64,000 bases of DNA, from NCBI GenBank assembly GCA_963815965.1, contig CAWFIT010000016.1, positions 1 through 64,000 on the forward strand, read 5' to 3'. The translations under genes were made by a program, and so were the position numbers. Positions 1-9,436 of the stretch are shown here, one piece after another (position 1 is the stretch's first letter; each line of letters starts with the position of its first letter). The notes under the pieces are model-generated. The model saw nothing but the letters and a program-made list of their open reading frames with translations. It did no database searches and had not been told where the DNA came from. The DNA comes from DASVFB01 sp963815965. Its GTDB lineage: Bacteria > Actinomycetota > Thermoleophilia > Gaiellales > Gaiellaceae.

Positions 1-1
1 G

Positions 2-130
2 GCCTACACTCGCGGCACACGCGCGCAACTCTGGGAGCTGCCACAGTCCGCGCACACGAAGGGGTTGCACGACCATCCCGCCGCCTACGGCGCACGCGCG
101 CTCGCCCTCTTCCGCCGCGGTCTCGCATAA
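2..130 (+). CDS. C-terminal end of a probable alpha/beta hydrolase (partial)
   Basis: The window opens inside a gene. The reading frame from base 2 gives 42 residues and stops at a TAA at 128-130. The tail contains LWELPQSAHTKGL followed by HPAAYGARALALFRRGL. An AHT-type histidine shortly before a final amphipathic helix is how many alpha/beta hydrolase-fold proteins end, the histidine being the last member of the catalytic triad. The fragment is too short to name a substrate and the family call rests on this motif only. About 230 bp without a recognisable gene follow before the ABC transporter gene. Confidence 0.4.
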   Translation, partial: AYTRGTRAQLWELPQSAHTKGLHDHPAAYGARALALFRRGLA

Positions 131-360
131 CCACACTCGAACAGAGGCGAACGTCGGCTAGCGGTTCGACGCGACGCAGCACGGCCGCGGGCTGACGTCA
201 CGCGTCCTCGGTTGCTGATCGCGCCCCAAGCCGATCGTCCTTGGCGTACAGAGACTCGGATCGAGAGGAGGTGGGGGTCGAGGGTGGGGTTGCCTTGCAG
301 GTGAACGGCGCGGCTGCAGGCGCAGAGTCGGTGCATGACACCCCACCGGAAGGATCTCTG

Positions 361-1126
361 ATGAATGCCACGGCTCTTCTGCGTAAGCGAGCGCAGGTTG
401 ACGTCCGCTCGGAGCTCGCACTCCGGGGGGTGACCAAGGTCTACGGCAAGGGCGAGGGCGCCGTTGTCGCCCTCGACGAGGTCAGCGTGACGCTGCCCTC
501 GGCTCGTTCACGACGATCATGGGACCGTCGGGATCGGGCAAGAGCACGTTCCTGCACGTCGCCGCCGGGCTGGACCGGCCCGACAGGGTACCGTCATGCT
601 CGGCGACACCGAGCTGACGCGGCTCAGCGAGCGGCGACTGACGATCCTGCGCCGAGAGCGCATCGGGTTCGTGTTCCAGGCCTTCAACCTGATGCCGTCA
701 CTGACGGTCGCGCAGAACATCGGCCTGCCGCTTCGACTCGATGGGCGCCGGCCGCCGCGTCGGAGGTGCGCGACGCCGCGGAGCGGGTCGGGCTGGCCGA
801 TCGGCTGCGCCACCGGCCCGGCACAGCTCTCCGGCGGCCAGCAGCAGCGGGTCGCGATCGCCCGCGCGCTGATCGCGCGGCCCGAGGTCGTGTTCGCCGA
901 CGAGCCGACCGGCGCGCTCGATACCGCAACGGGCGCGCGGTCCTCGAGCTCCTGCGCAGCCTCGTCGACGACGAGGGCAGCACGGTCGTCATGGTCACCC
1001 ATGACCCGAAGGCGGCCAGCGTACGCCGACCGCGTGATCTTCCTCGCCGACGGCCGGATCGCCGGCGCGCTCGACGGCCCCACCGCCGACGAGGTCGCCG
1101 AGCAGCTCGCGCACCTGGGGGACTGA
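361..1126 (+). pseudogene. ABC transporter ATP-binding protein, MacB/LolD-like, multiply frameshifted
   Basis: This would be the nucleotide-binding subunit of a MacB/FtsX-type exporter. All family landmarks are present but in different frames: N-terminus with VTKVYGKGEGAVVALDEVSV, Walker A GPSGSGKST (about 522-548), Q-loop region FVFQAFNLMPSLTVAQNIG, signature LSGGQQQR (about 825-851) and Walker B VVFADEPTGALD. At least five or six single-base shifts, mostly losses, separate them. The ATG at 361 has a good ribosome site (GGAAGGA, 6 bp upstream). The final frame ends in a TGA two bases before the permease start, so the pair formed one operon. Either the gene is decaying or this stretch of sequence carries errors; no intact product can be made as written. 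Confidence 0.85.
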
Positions 1127-1128
1127 CC

Positions 1129-3575
1129 ATGCTGCGCCTCGCGCTCCTCACCGCCGCACTCGCCCCGGCACTTCGCCGGCGCCCTTCTGGCTTCGCCGTG
1201 CGGCCGTTCTCGTGATGGCCGGCGGCATGCTGCTGCAGGCCGCGCTTCGCACCCACCCTCCGGTCGAGCGCTACGCCGCGCCGCTGCGGTCGTCGCCGGC
1301 GACCAGACCACCGGCGCAGACCACGACGTCGACCTCGGCGAGCGGTCCGGGTCAGCGCGCGCTCACATCGCGGCTCGCGGCGGTGCCCGGCGTCCGGGCG
1401 GCGATCGCCGACGTCGGCGTTCCCGCTCGCCTCGGCGGCGCGATCCGCCAAGCTCCACGACTGGAGCTCCGCGCAACTCGCGCCCTACGGGCTCGTCGCC
1501 GGCCGAGCTCCGCGACAGCCGAACGAGGTCGTCACCGGCTATCCCGCCAAGCCGGCGCACGCCTGGTGCTCTCTTCGACGCAGCCGCTCGCCGGGTCACG
1601 GTCGTCGGATCGCCCGCCCGCGGCCACCCCGCGCGGACCGCGCAGCGTGATCTTCCTCTCCGATTCGGAGGCGGCACGGCTGGCCGGACATCCCGGGCGC
1701 GTCGATGCGATCGGGATCCTTGCGGGCCGGGCTTCGACCCGGCCCGGCTCGCGACCGCCGCCGGCGACGCGCGGTTCTCACGGGCGATGCGCGCGGGAAG
1801 CGCCGAGTCACCTAGCTCCAGGCGGGCCGGACGAAGTTGATCGCCGTCGCTGCGTCTTTCGCGGGCGTCGGCGTGTTCATCGCGCTGTTCGTCGTCGCGA
1901 GCATGATGGCGCTCGTCGTCCAGCAGCGTGAGCAGGAGATCGCCCTCCTGCGCGCGATTGCGGCGACGCCGAGCCAGGTCCGCCGGATGATCGCCTGGGA
2001 GGCGACGATCGTCGCGCTGCTCGGCGCGGCGGCGGGTATCTGGCCGGGGATCAAGCTCGCGCACGCGCTTGCCCGGGGACTCGTCGAGCACGGAATCGCG
2101 CCCGGTGGGCTTCGCGGTCGGCGAGCACGGCTCGCGGCCGCAGGAGTGCTCGCGGGAAGCGTGTCGGTGGCGCTGCTCGCGGTGCTGTCGGCGAGCCGGC
2201 GCGCGGCGCGTATCGCGCCGACCCGCGCGCTCGCCGACGCCGTCGTCGAGCCGCGACTGCTGGGACGTGGGCGCTGATCGGCGGGCTCGTCGCGATCGCT
2301 GCGGCGGTTCCGCTCTTCTCGGTCTCGGCGGTGACCACCACCCCGCGACGGCGGCCGCCACCTCAGAACTCAACGCGCTCTTCCTCGTGCTCGCCGTCGG
2401 CTTCCTCGGGCCGATCGTCGCGCGCATCGCAGCGAGCGTGCTCCGACCGCTGTTCGGACGATCTCACCGGTCGGAGGGTTCCTCGCTTCGGCGAACCTCG
2501 CGACCGAACCCGTCGCTTCTCTTCGGCGAGCACGCCGCTCGTGCTGACCGTCGCGATGAGCTGCACGCTGCTCTTCAGCAGCACGACCATCGATCACGCG
2601 ATCACCCAGCAGCGGCAGCCGGGCTGCCGGCGGACCTGGCGGTCACGAGCTCCGGCGCCGGGCTTGCCGCCGCGGCACTGGCCGCCGTGCGCTGCGACGC
2701 GGGGCGTCGAATCGGCGGTGGCGCTCACGCCGACGATGCTCGGCCCGGCGCTCGGCGTCTCCGACGACGTGATCCCCGCCGCCATCCTCGACGGCGGCGC
2801 CGGGCGGCGGCCTCGACGTCGGCGTCACGCGGGCTCGCTGGCCGGGCTCCACGGCGACGCGATCGCGCTGGGCCGGAACGCGCGCGACGCCGCGCACGCG
2901 CACGTCGGCGAACGCGTGCCGTCACGCTCGGCGACGGAACCAAGACACAGCGCAACGGTCGTCGCGATCTACACACGCGGCCTCGGTTTCGGCGACGCCC
3001 TGGTCGCGCCGGAGCTCGTCGCCGGCCACCAGAGCAGCCCGCTGCTCCACACGATCCTCGTGCGCGCTAGCAACCACGGGCGACAGCGGCCGCGCCTGCG
3101 CATCGCTCGCGTCGCGCTACCCGGGACTGCGCGTCGGCACCAAGCGACGCTGGCAAGCGCCGACGACGCCGACCGCGAGACCAACCGTTGGCTCGGTCCG
3201 CTGTTCGTCGCGATCATCTTCGCCTTCACGTCGATCGCGGTCGTCAACACACTCGTGATGATCGCGCTGCGGCGCGGCCGCGAGCTCGCACTTCTGCGCC
3301 TCACCGGCGCAACGACCCGTCAGGTTCGCTCGATGGCGCGCTGGGAGGCCGCGCTGATCGTCGCCATCGGGCTCGGCGTGGGACTAGTGATCGCCGCGAC
3401 CGCGCTGGTGCCGCTGAGCCACGCACTCACCGGCGACCTGCGCCCCTACATCCCCTTCCGCCAGCTGGCGGCGATCCTGGGCATTTCGACGCTCCTGGCA
3501 GTAATCGCGCTCGCCATTCCCACCCGCCGCGCGCTGCGGAAGCGTCCGATCACGGCCCTCGCCTCTGCGGAGTGA
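1129..3575 (+). pseudogene. FtsX-like ABC transporter permease, multiply frameshifted
   Basis: Partner permease of the preceding ATPase, starting with ATG two bases after its stop. Recognisable pieces lie in several frames. One is a central membrane block (IAVAASFAGVGVFIALFVVA at about 1837) followed by EQEIALLRAIAATPSQVRRM. A second equivalent block near 3200 has VVNTLVMIALRRGRELALLRLTGATTRQVRSM, and the end is ALRKRPITALASAE. The repeated 'ALLR-TPSQVR' module is the hallmark of the FtsX domain and shows two of them, as in large actinobacterial permeases of about 800 residues. Many shifts, more than one per 250 bp, break the frame, so no functional protein is expected unless the sequence is wrong. 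Confidence 0.8.
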
Positions 3576-3610
3576 CCCACCGAGACGCACGCGAGTGCAC
3601 TACCGGCAAA

Positions 3611-3640
3611 GCAAGAGCCCCGGATGATCGGGGCTCTTGC
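3611..3640. terminator. Strong hairpin, likely bidirectional terminator
   Basis: Perfect 11-bp stem GCAAGAGCCCC / GGGGCTCTTGC with an 8-base loop. It lies between the ABC permease (plus strand) and the tRNA-Ser-like gene (minus strand) and could end both transcripts. No long T-run follows on either strand. Confidence 0.65.
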
Positions 3641-3646
3641 TTCTGA

Positions 3647-3729
3647 CGGAGGGGGAGGGATTTGAACCCTCGAGGCGCCTGTCGACGCCTAGCGATTTTC
3701 GAGACCGTCGCAATCCACTTTGCCCCTCC
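3647..3729 (-). tRNA. tRNA-Ser(CGA)-like gene with shortened D-arm
   Basis: Read on the minus strand, a 7-bp acceptor stem GGAGGGG/CCCCTCC is closed, with a perfect T-arm (CCCTC-loop-GAGGG, loop TTCAAAT), a long variable arm and an anticodon loop CTCGAAA giving anticodon CGA, as expected for serine. Only about 14 bases separate the acceptor stem from the anticodon stem, roughly six fewer than in a normal tRNA-Ser, and a proper D-stem is not obvious. It may therefore be a damaged tRNA or one altered by integration next door. A recombinase gene starts 180 bp away on the other strand. Confidence 0.55.
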
Positions 3730-3912
3730 GAGCGCTCACGGCGCGGTTCCGACGTTGCGACCATGCGACTCAAATCCCAGTGGCAGCTAGGCATGCGAAC
3801 TGCAGAACGAATCATGAGGCGGCGCCCGGCCACCTCCGCCCGAGCGGGGTGGTCATCGGCCGCGGCGCGGGTGTGATTCCTCGGTCTCGTTGTCGATCGA
3901 GGAGGTTCCGAG

Positions 3913-5146
3913 GTGATCCAGCAGGGTCAGGTGTTCAAGCTGAAGGCGAGGTGCGCGGACGGCGAGCCGTTGTGGGCCTACCGGTATCGCGTCGCGGGCC
4001 GCGGTTCGGCGAGGCTGCAGGTGGGCGGGTTCAGCAGCAAGGCTGAGGCGCAGAGGGCGCTTCAGAACAAGCTGGCCCGGCTCGTGCCCGGCCGCCGTGC
4101 GGCGACGCTGACGCTCGGGGAGTGGGTCGAGGAGTACTTGGACGCGCATGAGGGTGAGCGGGTCACGGTCGCGAAGCTCCGCTGGCTGCTCGGGAAGGCG
4201 ACCGCCGAGCTTGGGTGATGTGCGTCTTGCCGAGCTCTCGCCGGAGCAGGTCTGCGCGTGGCGGCTCACGGTTCCGGAGGGGCATCGCTTCGAGGCGACG
4301 CAGGCGCTGCGGCAGGTGCTGAATCGGGCGGTTGCGTGGAAGCTGCTCGACGACAACCCGGCCAAGCGTGGAGTGCCGAATCCTGGCCGGCGCTGCCGGG
4401 AGCAGCGGCCGTTCGATTCCTGGGCGCAGATCCGCTCGGTGACCGAGCGGCTCGGGCCGATGTTCGGGCCGATGGTCGTGTTCGCGGCCGCGACCGGGCT
4501 TCGACCCTCGGAGCTGTTCGCGCTCGAACAGGGCGACGTCGATCGTGCCGCCGCTGTCGTACAGGTGCGACGGGCGTACGCGAACGGACGGGTCAAGCAG
4601 ACCAAGACGCGGCTGAGCAGACGCGCGGTGCCGCTACAGGCGATCGCGCTCGAGGCGCTCGACCATCTACCGCCGCGGGAAGACAGCTCGCTGCTGTTTC
4701 CGAACAGCCGCGGCGGCCACCTCGACTTCCGCAACTTCAACCGCCGGCAGTGGAAGCCGGTCCAGAAGACCGTCGGGATCGAGCCGCTGCGCGACCTCTA
4801 CGACCTGCGCCACACCTACGCCACCTTCGCGCTCCGCGCCGGCGTGCCGGTGTTCGCGCTCTCACGGTTCATGGGCACGAGCATCGCGATGATCGACCTC
4901 CACTACGGCCACCTCGCGGTCGACAGCTACCAGCACGCCGTCTCGCTCCTCGACGCGCTCGCGCTCGAACGGGCCGTGGACGCTGGGTGGACACCGGCGC
5001 GCAGGCCTGCAAAGCCGCACAGCGACTCGTTTTCCGGGCCTCGCGGAAGGCGTTCGCGGCGGGTGGTGGACGCTCGGTGGACGTCAAGGTCAGAAGCCAT
5101 CACGACGACGCCGTCAGAAAGAGCTGATGTGCAGGAACTTCTGGAG
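3913..5146 (+). pseudogene. Tyrosine recombinase/integrase A, one frameshift
   Basis: Phage-type integrase. The N-terminal part (GTG start at 3913, GAGGT just upstream) has the arm-binding AP2-like fold, with WAYRYRV and VGGFSSKAEAQRAL, then a SAM-like core-binding start. At about 4205 the frame meets TGA; the next frame (+1) continues with LGDVRLAELSPEQVCAWR and the whole catalytic domain. Catalytic residues visible are Arg in TGLRPSE, Lys in QTKTRLSRR, Arg in YDLRHTYAT and the nucleophile Tyr in DLHYGHL. One extra base in a G-run explains the break. The catalytic frame has no stop before the att repeat and runs on through it into the start of integrase B. The closest visible relative is integrase B, so the pair probably arose by tandem integration. 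Confidence 0.8.
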
Positions 5147-5187
5147 AGCCCTCTGACGGACTCGAACCGTCGACCCCCTCCTTACCA
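5147..5187. repeat. attachment-site repeat: copy of the 3' half of tRNA-Thr
   Basis: These 41 bases are identical to 6479-6519, the 3' half (anticodon 3' side, variable loop, T-arm, acceptor) of the intact tRNA-Thr. The match stops abruptly on both sides. A direct repeat of a tRNA 3' end flanking an integrase gene is the classic footprint of tyrosine-recombinase integration. The distance between copies is 1,332 bp and contains only integrase B. Confidence 0.85.
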
Positions 5188-5254
5188 GAGACGAGGTCAC
5201 GGCTGCACGCGGCATCGATCCTCGATTCGTCGTCGATTCGAGGGAGGTGCCCAG

Positions 5255-6460
5255 ATGGCACAGCACGGTCAAGTTCTGAAGTTGCGGACGCAGAGAGCGG
5301 ATGGGAAGGCGATGTGGGCCTATCGCTATCGCGTGGACGGGCGCTGCTCGAAGCGGCCGCAGGTGGGTGGTTTCGCGACACGCGCGGAGGCGCAGCGGGC
5401 GCTTCGGCGGACGCTCGAGCGGCATCGTCCCGGCGGGGCGATGACGCTCGCCGAGCTGGTCGAGGGGTACCTGGAGGTGCACCAGGCGGCGCCGGCGACG
5501 ATCGAGAAGCTGCGCTGGCTGCTCGCGAAGGCGACCGCTCGCGTTCGGCGAGGTGCGGCTCGGCGAGCTGCGTCGCCGAGGAGATCTGCGCGTGGCGGAG
5601 GGACGCTGCCGGAGGGGCATCGCTTCGAGGCGACCCAGGCGCTGCGGCAGGTGCTCAACCGCGCCGTCGCCTGGCAGATGCTCGACATCAACCCGGCCAA
5701 GGCGTGGCGTTGACGAACCCGCTGCGACGCTCCGGAGAAGCGGCCGTTCGAATCGTGGGAGCAGATCCAAGCAATCGCCGAGCGGCTCGGTCCGTGTCAC
5801 GGGCCGATGGTCGTGTTCGCGCGCCGCGACCGGGCTTCGACCGGCCGAGCTGTCGCACTCGAGCAACGCGACATCGACCGTCGGTAGCGGCGTCGTCTAT
5901 GTGCGCCGGCCGTACGCGCACGGGCAGCTCAAGCACACGAAGACGCGGCGGAGCACGCGCGCGGTGCCGCTGCAGGCGATCGCGCTTGAGGCGCTCGACC
6001 GGCTCCCACGCATCGACAGCCCCTGCTGTTCCCGGCGCCGCGGGGCGGCTACCTCGACCTCCACAACTTCCGCGCCCGCGAATGGCGGCCCGCACAGACG
6101 GCCGCCGGCATCGAGCCGCTGCGGCGTCTCTACGACCTGCGCCACACCTACGCCACCTTCGCGCTCCGGCCGGGCATCTCCATCTTCGACCTCTCCCGCT
6201 TCATGGGCGCGAGCATCGCGATGATCGACCGCCACTACGGCCATCTCGCCCGCGACAGACGCGAGCACGCCGTCGCGCTCCTCGACGCGCTCGCGTTCGA
6301 ACGGGCCGTGGACGCTGGGTGGACGCCGCAACGACGGGCCGCGAGACCGCTCAGCAACAGCGATTCCAGCCTCGCAGGGAGCGATCGAGGCGCGTCGTGG
6401 ACGTTCGGTGGACGTCGAGGCCCGAAACCGTCGCCCGACCTGGCTAACAGAAGGACTTGA
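5255..6460 (+). pseudogene. Tyrosine recombinase/integrase B, several frameshifts
   Basis: A second integrase, clearly a paralogue of the one at 3913. It starts at ATG 5255 (GAGGGAGG upstream), directly after the left tRNA-Thr repeat. The N-terminus has WAYRYRV and VGGFATRAEAQRALRR. The catalytic parts are spread over different frames: EEICAWRR, LPEGHRFEATQALRQVLNRAVAW, ATGLRPAEL (first catalytic Arg), HTKTRRSTRAVPLQ (Lys), YDLRHTYATFALR, then MGASIAMIDRHYGHL with the nucleophile Tyr. At least four frame changes occur, so it is inactive as written. The gene points towards the tRNA-Thr target. It is flanked by the 41-bp repeat on both sides, so it is the only cargo left in its element. Confidence 0.8.
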
Positions 6461-6478
6461 TTAGCAGGGACTTCGCGA

Positions 6479-6551
6479 AGCCCTCTGACGGACTCGAACC
6501 GTCGACCCCCTCCTTACCATGGAGGTGCTCTACCAGCTGAGCTAAGAGGGC
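6479..6551 (-). tRNA. tRNA-Thr(GGT); right attachment site
   Basis: Complete 73-base cloverleaf on the minus strand. Acceptor stem GCCCTCT/AGAGGGC, D-arm with AGCTCAGCTGGTAGAGC, anticodon stem CCTCC/GGAGG with loop ATGGTAA giving anticodon GGT, and T-arm GACGG-TTCGAGT-CCGTC. CCA is not encoded. Its 3' half (6479-6519) is duplicated at 5147-5187, marking it as the integration target of the adjacent recombinase element; the tRNA is regenerated intact. Confidence 0.95.
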
Positions 6552-6588
6552 GGAGCAGGGGATTCTAGCGGCGGTCGACGGAGCTCTC

Positions 6589-6616
6589 GGTGCGGCGCCG
6601 CATCGGGCGCCGCACC
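6589..6616 (-). terminator. GC-rich hairpin after the SRPBCC gene
   Basis: Perfect 11-bp stem GGTGCGGCGCC / GGCGCCGCACC with a 6-base loop, 16 bp beyond the stop of the minus-strand SRPBCC gene. There is no U-run, so it is a putative terminator only. Confidence 0.5.
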
Positions 6617-6632
6617 GTCTACGGCGAAACAG

Positions 6633-7100
6633 TTAGCGCCGCTGCACGCCGTGCTCGACCTCGCCGCGCCACGCGCCGCTCTCGACGCCGCGGCTCTCGA
6701 CGAGCTCCTTGAACCGTTCAAGGTCGGCCTTTACCTGCCGGTCGTCCTGGCCGACGGCGCTGCCCAGTTTCTCGAGCATGCCCTCCGACTCCCACTCGAA
6801 CTCGACGTTGATCCGCGTGCGCTGCGGGCCTAGCGCCTCGAACGTCACGACGCCCGAGTTCTTCTTGCCGCCAGTCGCCCTCCACGCAATCCGCTGGTCC
6901 GGATGCTGCTCTGTGATCTCGGCGTCCCACTCCTCGCGCTGACCGCCGACATTGACCACCCAGTGGAGATGCGTGTTGTCGATCTGGCGCACCTGGTCGA
7001 CCCCTTCCATGAACATCGGAAACTCCTCGAACTGGGTCCACTGGTTGTACGCCGTGCTCACGGGCGCGTTGACTTCGATCGATTGCTCGACCTTCGGCAT
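6633..7100 (-). CDS. SRPBCC-family (polyketide cyclase/dehydrase-like) protein
   Basis: 155-residue cytoplasmic protein beginning MPKVEQSIEVNAPVSTAYN. It has the SRPBCC helix-grip pattern: an N-terminal 'V.V.APV..AYNQW' strand-helix, FPMFMEGV, the strand WDAEITEQHPDQRIAWRA, then VTFEALGPQRTRINVEFEWE and a long C-terminal helix. Family members bind hydrophobic ligands and many act as cyclases or ligand carriers; the substrate cannot be read from the sequence. The ATG is preceded by GAAGGGG about 10 bp upstream. It is followed by a hairpin and the tRNA-Thr. Its nearest upstream neighbour on the same strand is a cupin gene about 100 bp away. Confidence 0.8.
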   Translation of the reverse strand: MPKVEQSIEVNAPVSTAYNQWTQFEEFPMFMEGVDQVRQIDNTHLHWVVNVGGQREEWDAEITEQHPDQRIAWRATGGKKNSGVVTFEALGPQRTRINVEFEWESEGMLEKLGSAVGQDDRQVKADLERFKELVESRGVESGAWRGEVEHGVQRR

Positions 7101-7197
7101 CTGACTAGTCCCCTTCCTCGGATGATTGGACTTGAAAAACAGGTCGATCTGTTTTTCTGTCAGGTGTCTCCCCGGACCGACACGCGCCGAAACCGCT

Positions 7198-7593
7198 CTA
7201 CAGAGGCCCTGGATCGTCGAGGAAGTCGGCGCCCGCCTGCTCGGGCGGCGCGCCGTAGATAAAGAGGACTAGCTCCGCATCGGTTTCGTTCCGAACCTGG
7301 AGCGGGGTCATCGGCTCGACGGCGACGACGCTCGTCGGCGGAAGGTCGAACCGTTCGGGTGGGTCGCCGAGGAGCATCGTCAGCGTCCCCGAGACGACGA
7401 CGAAGACCTCTTCCTGGGCATGGTCGGCGTGGCGTCGCCCTCGCGTGTGCGGCGGGTAGCGCCACACGCGGGCGCGCGACTGCTGCAGTTGCGCGGCGTT
7501 CGTGATGTCGGCCGCCCGGCGTGCGGCTTCGCCTTCGACGTTCGGCCGGTCCTCGTAAGCCTGATCGTCCGCGTGCACAACGTGATAACCCAC
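7198..7593 (-). CDS. Cupin-domain protein
   Basis: 131 residues, a single conserved beta-barrel cupin. Motif 1 is seen as RRHADHAQEEVFVVVSGTL, with two His and a Glu as likely metal ligands. Motif 2 lies in LPPTSVVAVEPMTPLQVRNET, without the usual final His, so metal binding may be incomplete. The N-terminal 45 residues (GYHVVHADDQAYEDR) are charged. No signal peptide. Small cupins act as metal-dependent enzymes or sugar/ligand-binding proteins; no specific role is indicated. It is divergent from the carbonic anhydrase gene that begins at 7706. Confidence 0.75.
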   Translation of the reverse strand: MGYHVVHADDQAYEDRPNVEGEAARRAADITNAAQLQQSRARVWRYPPHTRGRRHADHAQEEVFVVVSGTLTMLLGDPPERFDLPPTSVVAVEPMTPLQVRNETDAELVLFIYGAPPEQAGADFLDDPGPL

Positions 7594-7705
7594 GCCGCGA
7601 TCGTAGACGGCGGATACCTTGACGCGCGCCGCTTCGAGGAATTATCCGCCGTCGGCAGCGTTAACCCTCGTCGTACACGCCATCCCCAGTGCGAAGGAGG
7701 TAATC

Positions 7706-8198
7706 GTGACCGTTACCGACGAACTCCTGCAGAACGCCGACCAGTACGCGGCCGCGTTCGATCAGGGCGACCTGCCGCTCCCGCCGGCGAAACGAGTCGC
7801 CGTGCTCGCCTGCATGGACGCGCGACTCAACCCTTACGGCCTGCTCGGGCTCAAGGAGGGCGACGCGCACGTCATCCGTAACGCGGGCGGCGTCGTGACC
7901 GACGACGAGATCCGCTCGCTGTCGATCTCGCAGCGTCTGCTCGGAACCGAGGAGATCATCCTCATCCACCACACCGACTGCGGGATGCTCACATTCGAGG
8001 ACGCGGATTTCCGCCTCCACATCACAGGAGGAGACGGGGATCAAGCCATCATGGTCGGCCGAGACCTTCAGCAATCTCGAGGAAGACGTACGTCAATCGG
8101 TCGCGCGGATCAAGAACAGCCCCTTCATCCCCAAGAAGGACCACGTGCGGGGGTTCATCTACGACGTCCACACAGGCCGCCTCGAAGAAGTCACGTGA
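7706..8198 (+). pseudogene. Beta-class carbonic anhydrase, single +1 frameshift
   Basis: Beta-carbonic anhydrases interconvert CO2 and bicarbonate with a zinc ion. The GTG at 7706 follows a strong AAGGAGG at 5 bp. Zinc ligands and catalytic dyad are visible: CMDARLNPYG (Cys, Asp, Arg) and HHTDCGM (His, Cys). The frame is broken at about 8026: one extra base after FRLHIT moves the rest into another frame, where it continues EETGIKPSWSAETFSNLEEDVRQSV and ends GFIYDVHTGRLEEVT with TGA at 8196-8198. Both halves are well conserved and together give the usual length of about 163 residues. The break is therefore either very recent or a sequence error. Confidence 0.8.
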
Positions 8199-8218
8199 CG
8201 ACTTTCGAGCGCTGAGTT

Positions 8219-9436
8219 CTACTGGTCGCCGATGAGCGTCAGCATCTTGAACATCGGCAAGTACATCGAGATGATGATGATGCCGACCATGAGTCCGACC
8301 CCGATCATCATCAGGGGCTCGACGATCGAAGTCAGCGACTGGATCGAGGTGTCCACCTCGTCTTCGTAGAAGTCGGCGATCTTGCCGAGCATCTTCTCGA
8401 GCTCTCCGGTTTCTTCGCCGATCTTCACCATCTGGCTCACCATCGGCGGGAAGATGGGGTTCTCGGCCAGCGGCTGGGCGATCGGAACGCCCTCGTGCAC
8501 CCGAGCCCGAACCTCTGTCAGCGCTTCCTCGACGACCCAGTTGCCGGCGGTCGCCCCGGCGATCTCGAGCGACTTGATGATGTCGACACCCGCGGTCACG
8601 AGCGTCGACAGCGTGCGGGACACGCGCGCCATCGTCACCTTGCGGACGACCTCGCCGATCCTCATCGGGATTCTCAGCTTGATTCGATCCCAGAGATGCC
8701 TGCCCGATTCGGTCTTCTTGTAGCGGCGGATTCCCCAGATCACCAGGATCACCACCGGGAAGATCACGTACCACTTGCTGCGCAGAATGTTCGAGGCGTT
8801 TACGACCATCTGCGTCAGCAGCGGAAGCTGGCCGCCGAGATCCGTAAAGATCTTCGCGAAGATCGGGACGATGAACATCAGCATCGCGATCAGCACGAGC
8901 GTTGCAAACGTGAACACGACGGTCGGGTAGACCATCGCACCCTTGACGCGGCGCTTGATCTTCGCCTCTTTCTCGATCTGCACCGCGACCCGATCGAGCA
9001 CGTGGTCGAGCATTCCGGATGCTTCGCCTGCCTGCACCATCGCTACGTATAGGTGACTGAAGACCTTCGGATGACGGGCCATCGCCTGGGAGAGCAGCAG
9101 ACCGCCTTCGACATCGGCACGCAACTCACTGATGACGGAGGCGAGATAGGCGTCATCTGTTTGCTCTTCGAGGATGACGAGCGCGGCGACGACGTTCAGG
9201 CCTGCCTCGATCATCGTCGCGAGCTGGCGCGAGAAGACCTGCATCGACCGCGGCTTGATCTTCTTGAAGGCGGTGCGCAGCGACTCGTCGCCGCTTGCCG
9301 GGAGCTCGCGTAGCCGGTCGGCGAGGAGACCGCGGATGCGGAGCTGCTCGCGCGCGGCGTCGAGGTCCGGCGCATTGACCTCGCCGGCCGTCTCGAACCC
9401 TTCGATGTTGATCGCTGTGTAAGCGTACGAAGCCAT
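8219..9436 (-). CDS. pilC: Type IV pilus inner-membrane platform protein PilC
   Basis: 405-residue integral membrane protein of the GspF/PilC family that forms the platform on which the PilB and PilT motors act. It shows the family's two repeated cytoplasmic helical domains. The first contains FSRQLATMIEAGLNVVAAL, GEASGMLDHVL and IKRRVKGAMVYP. The second has ARVSRTLSTLVTAGVDI, GEETGELEKMLGKIADFYE and the terminal membrane segment IVEPLMMIGVGLMVGIIIISM. A large hydrophobic pair lies around residues 170-235. The start overlaps the preceding minor pilin stop by one base (TAATG), so the two are translationally coupled. It is the last gene of the pilT-M-N-O-P-V-C run. Confidence 0.95.
   Translation of the reverse strand: MASYAYTAINIEGFETAGEVNAPDLDAAREQLRIRGLLADRLRELPASGDESLRTAFKKIKPRSMQVFSRQLATMIEAGLNVVAALVILEEQTDDAYLASVISELRADVEGGLLLSQAMARHPKVFSHLYVAMVQAGEASGMLDHVLDRVAVQIEKEAKIKRRVKGAMVYPTVVFTFATLVLIAMLMFIVPIFAKIFTDLGGQLPLLTQMVVNASNILRSKWYVIFPVVILVIWGIRRYKKTESGRHLWDRIKLRIPMRIGEVVRKVTMARVSRTLSTLVTAGVDIIKSLEIAGATAGNWVVEEALTEVRARVHEGVPIAQPLAENPIFPPMVSQMVKIGEETGELEKMLGKIADFYEDEVDTSIQSLTSIVEPLMMIGVGLMVGIIIISMYLPMFKMLTLIGDQ

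Noticed and set aside
4200..4215. Programmed +1 frameshift in integrase A (CTT GGG TGA)
   Set aside because: The context resembles a slippery stop, but a simple extra G in a G-run explains it and integrase B is broken in several places; kept only as a check.
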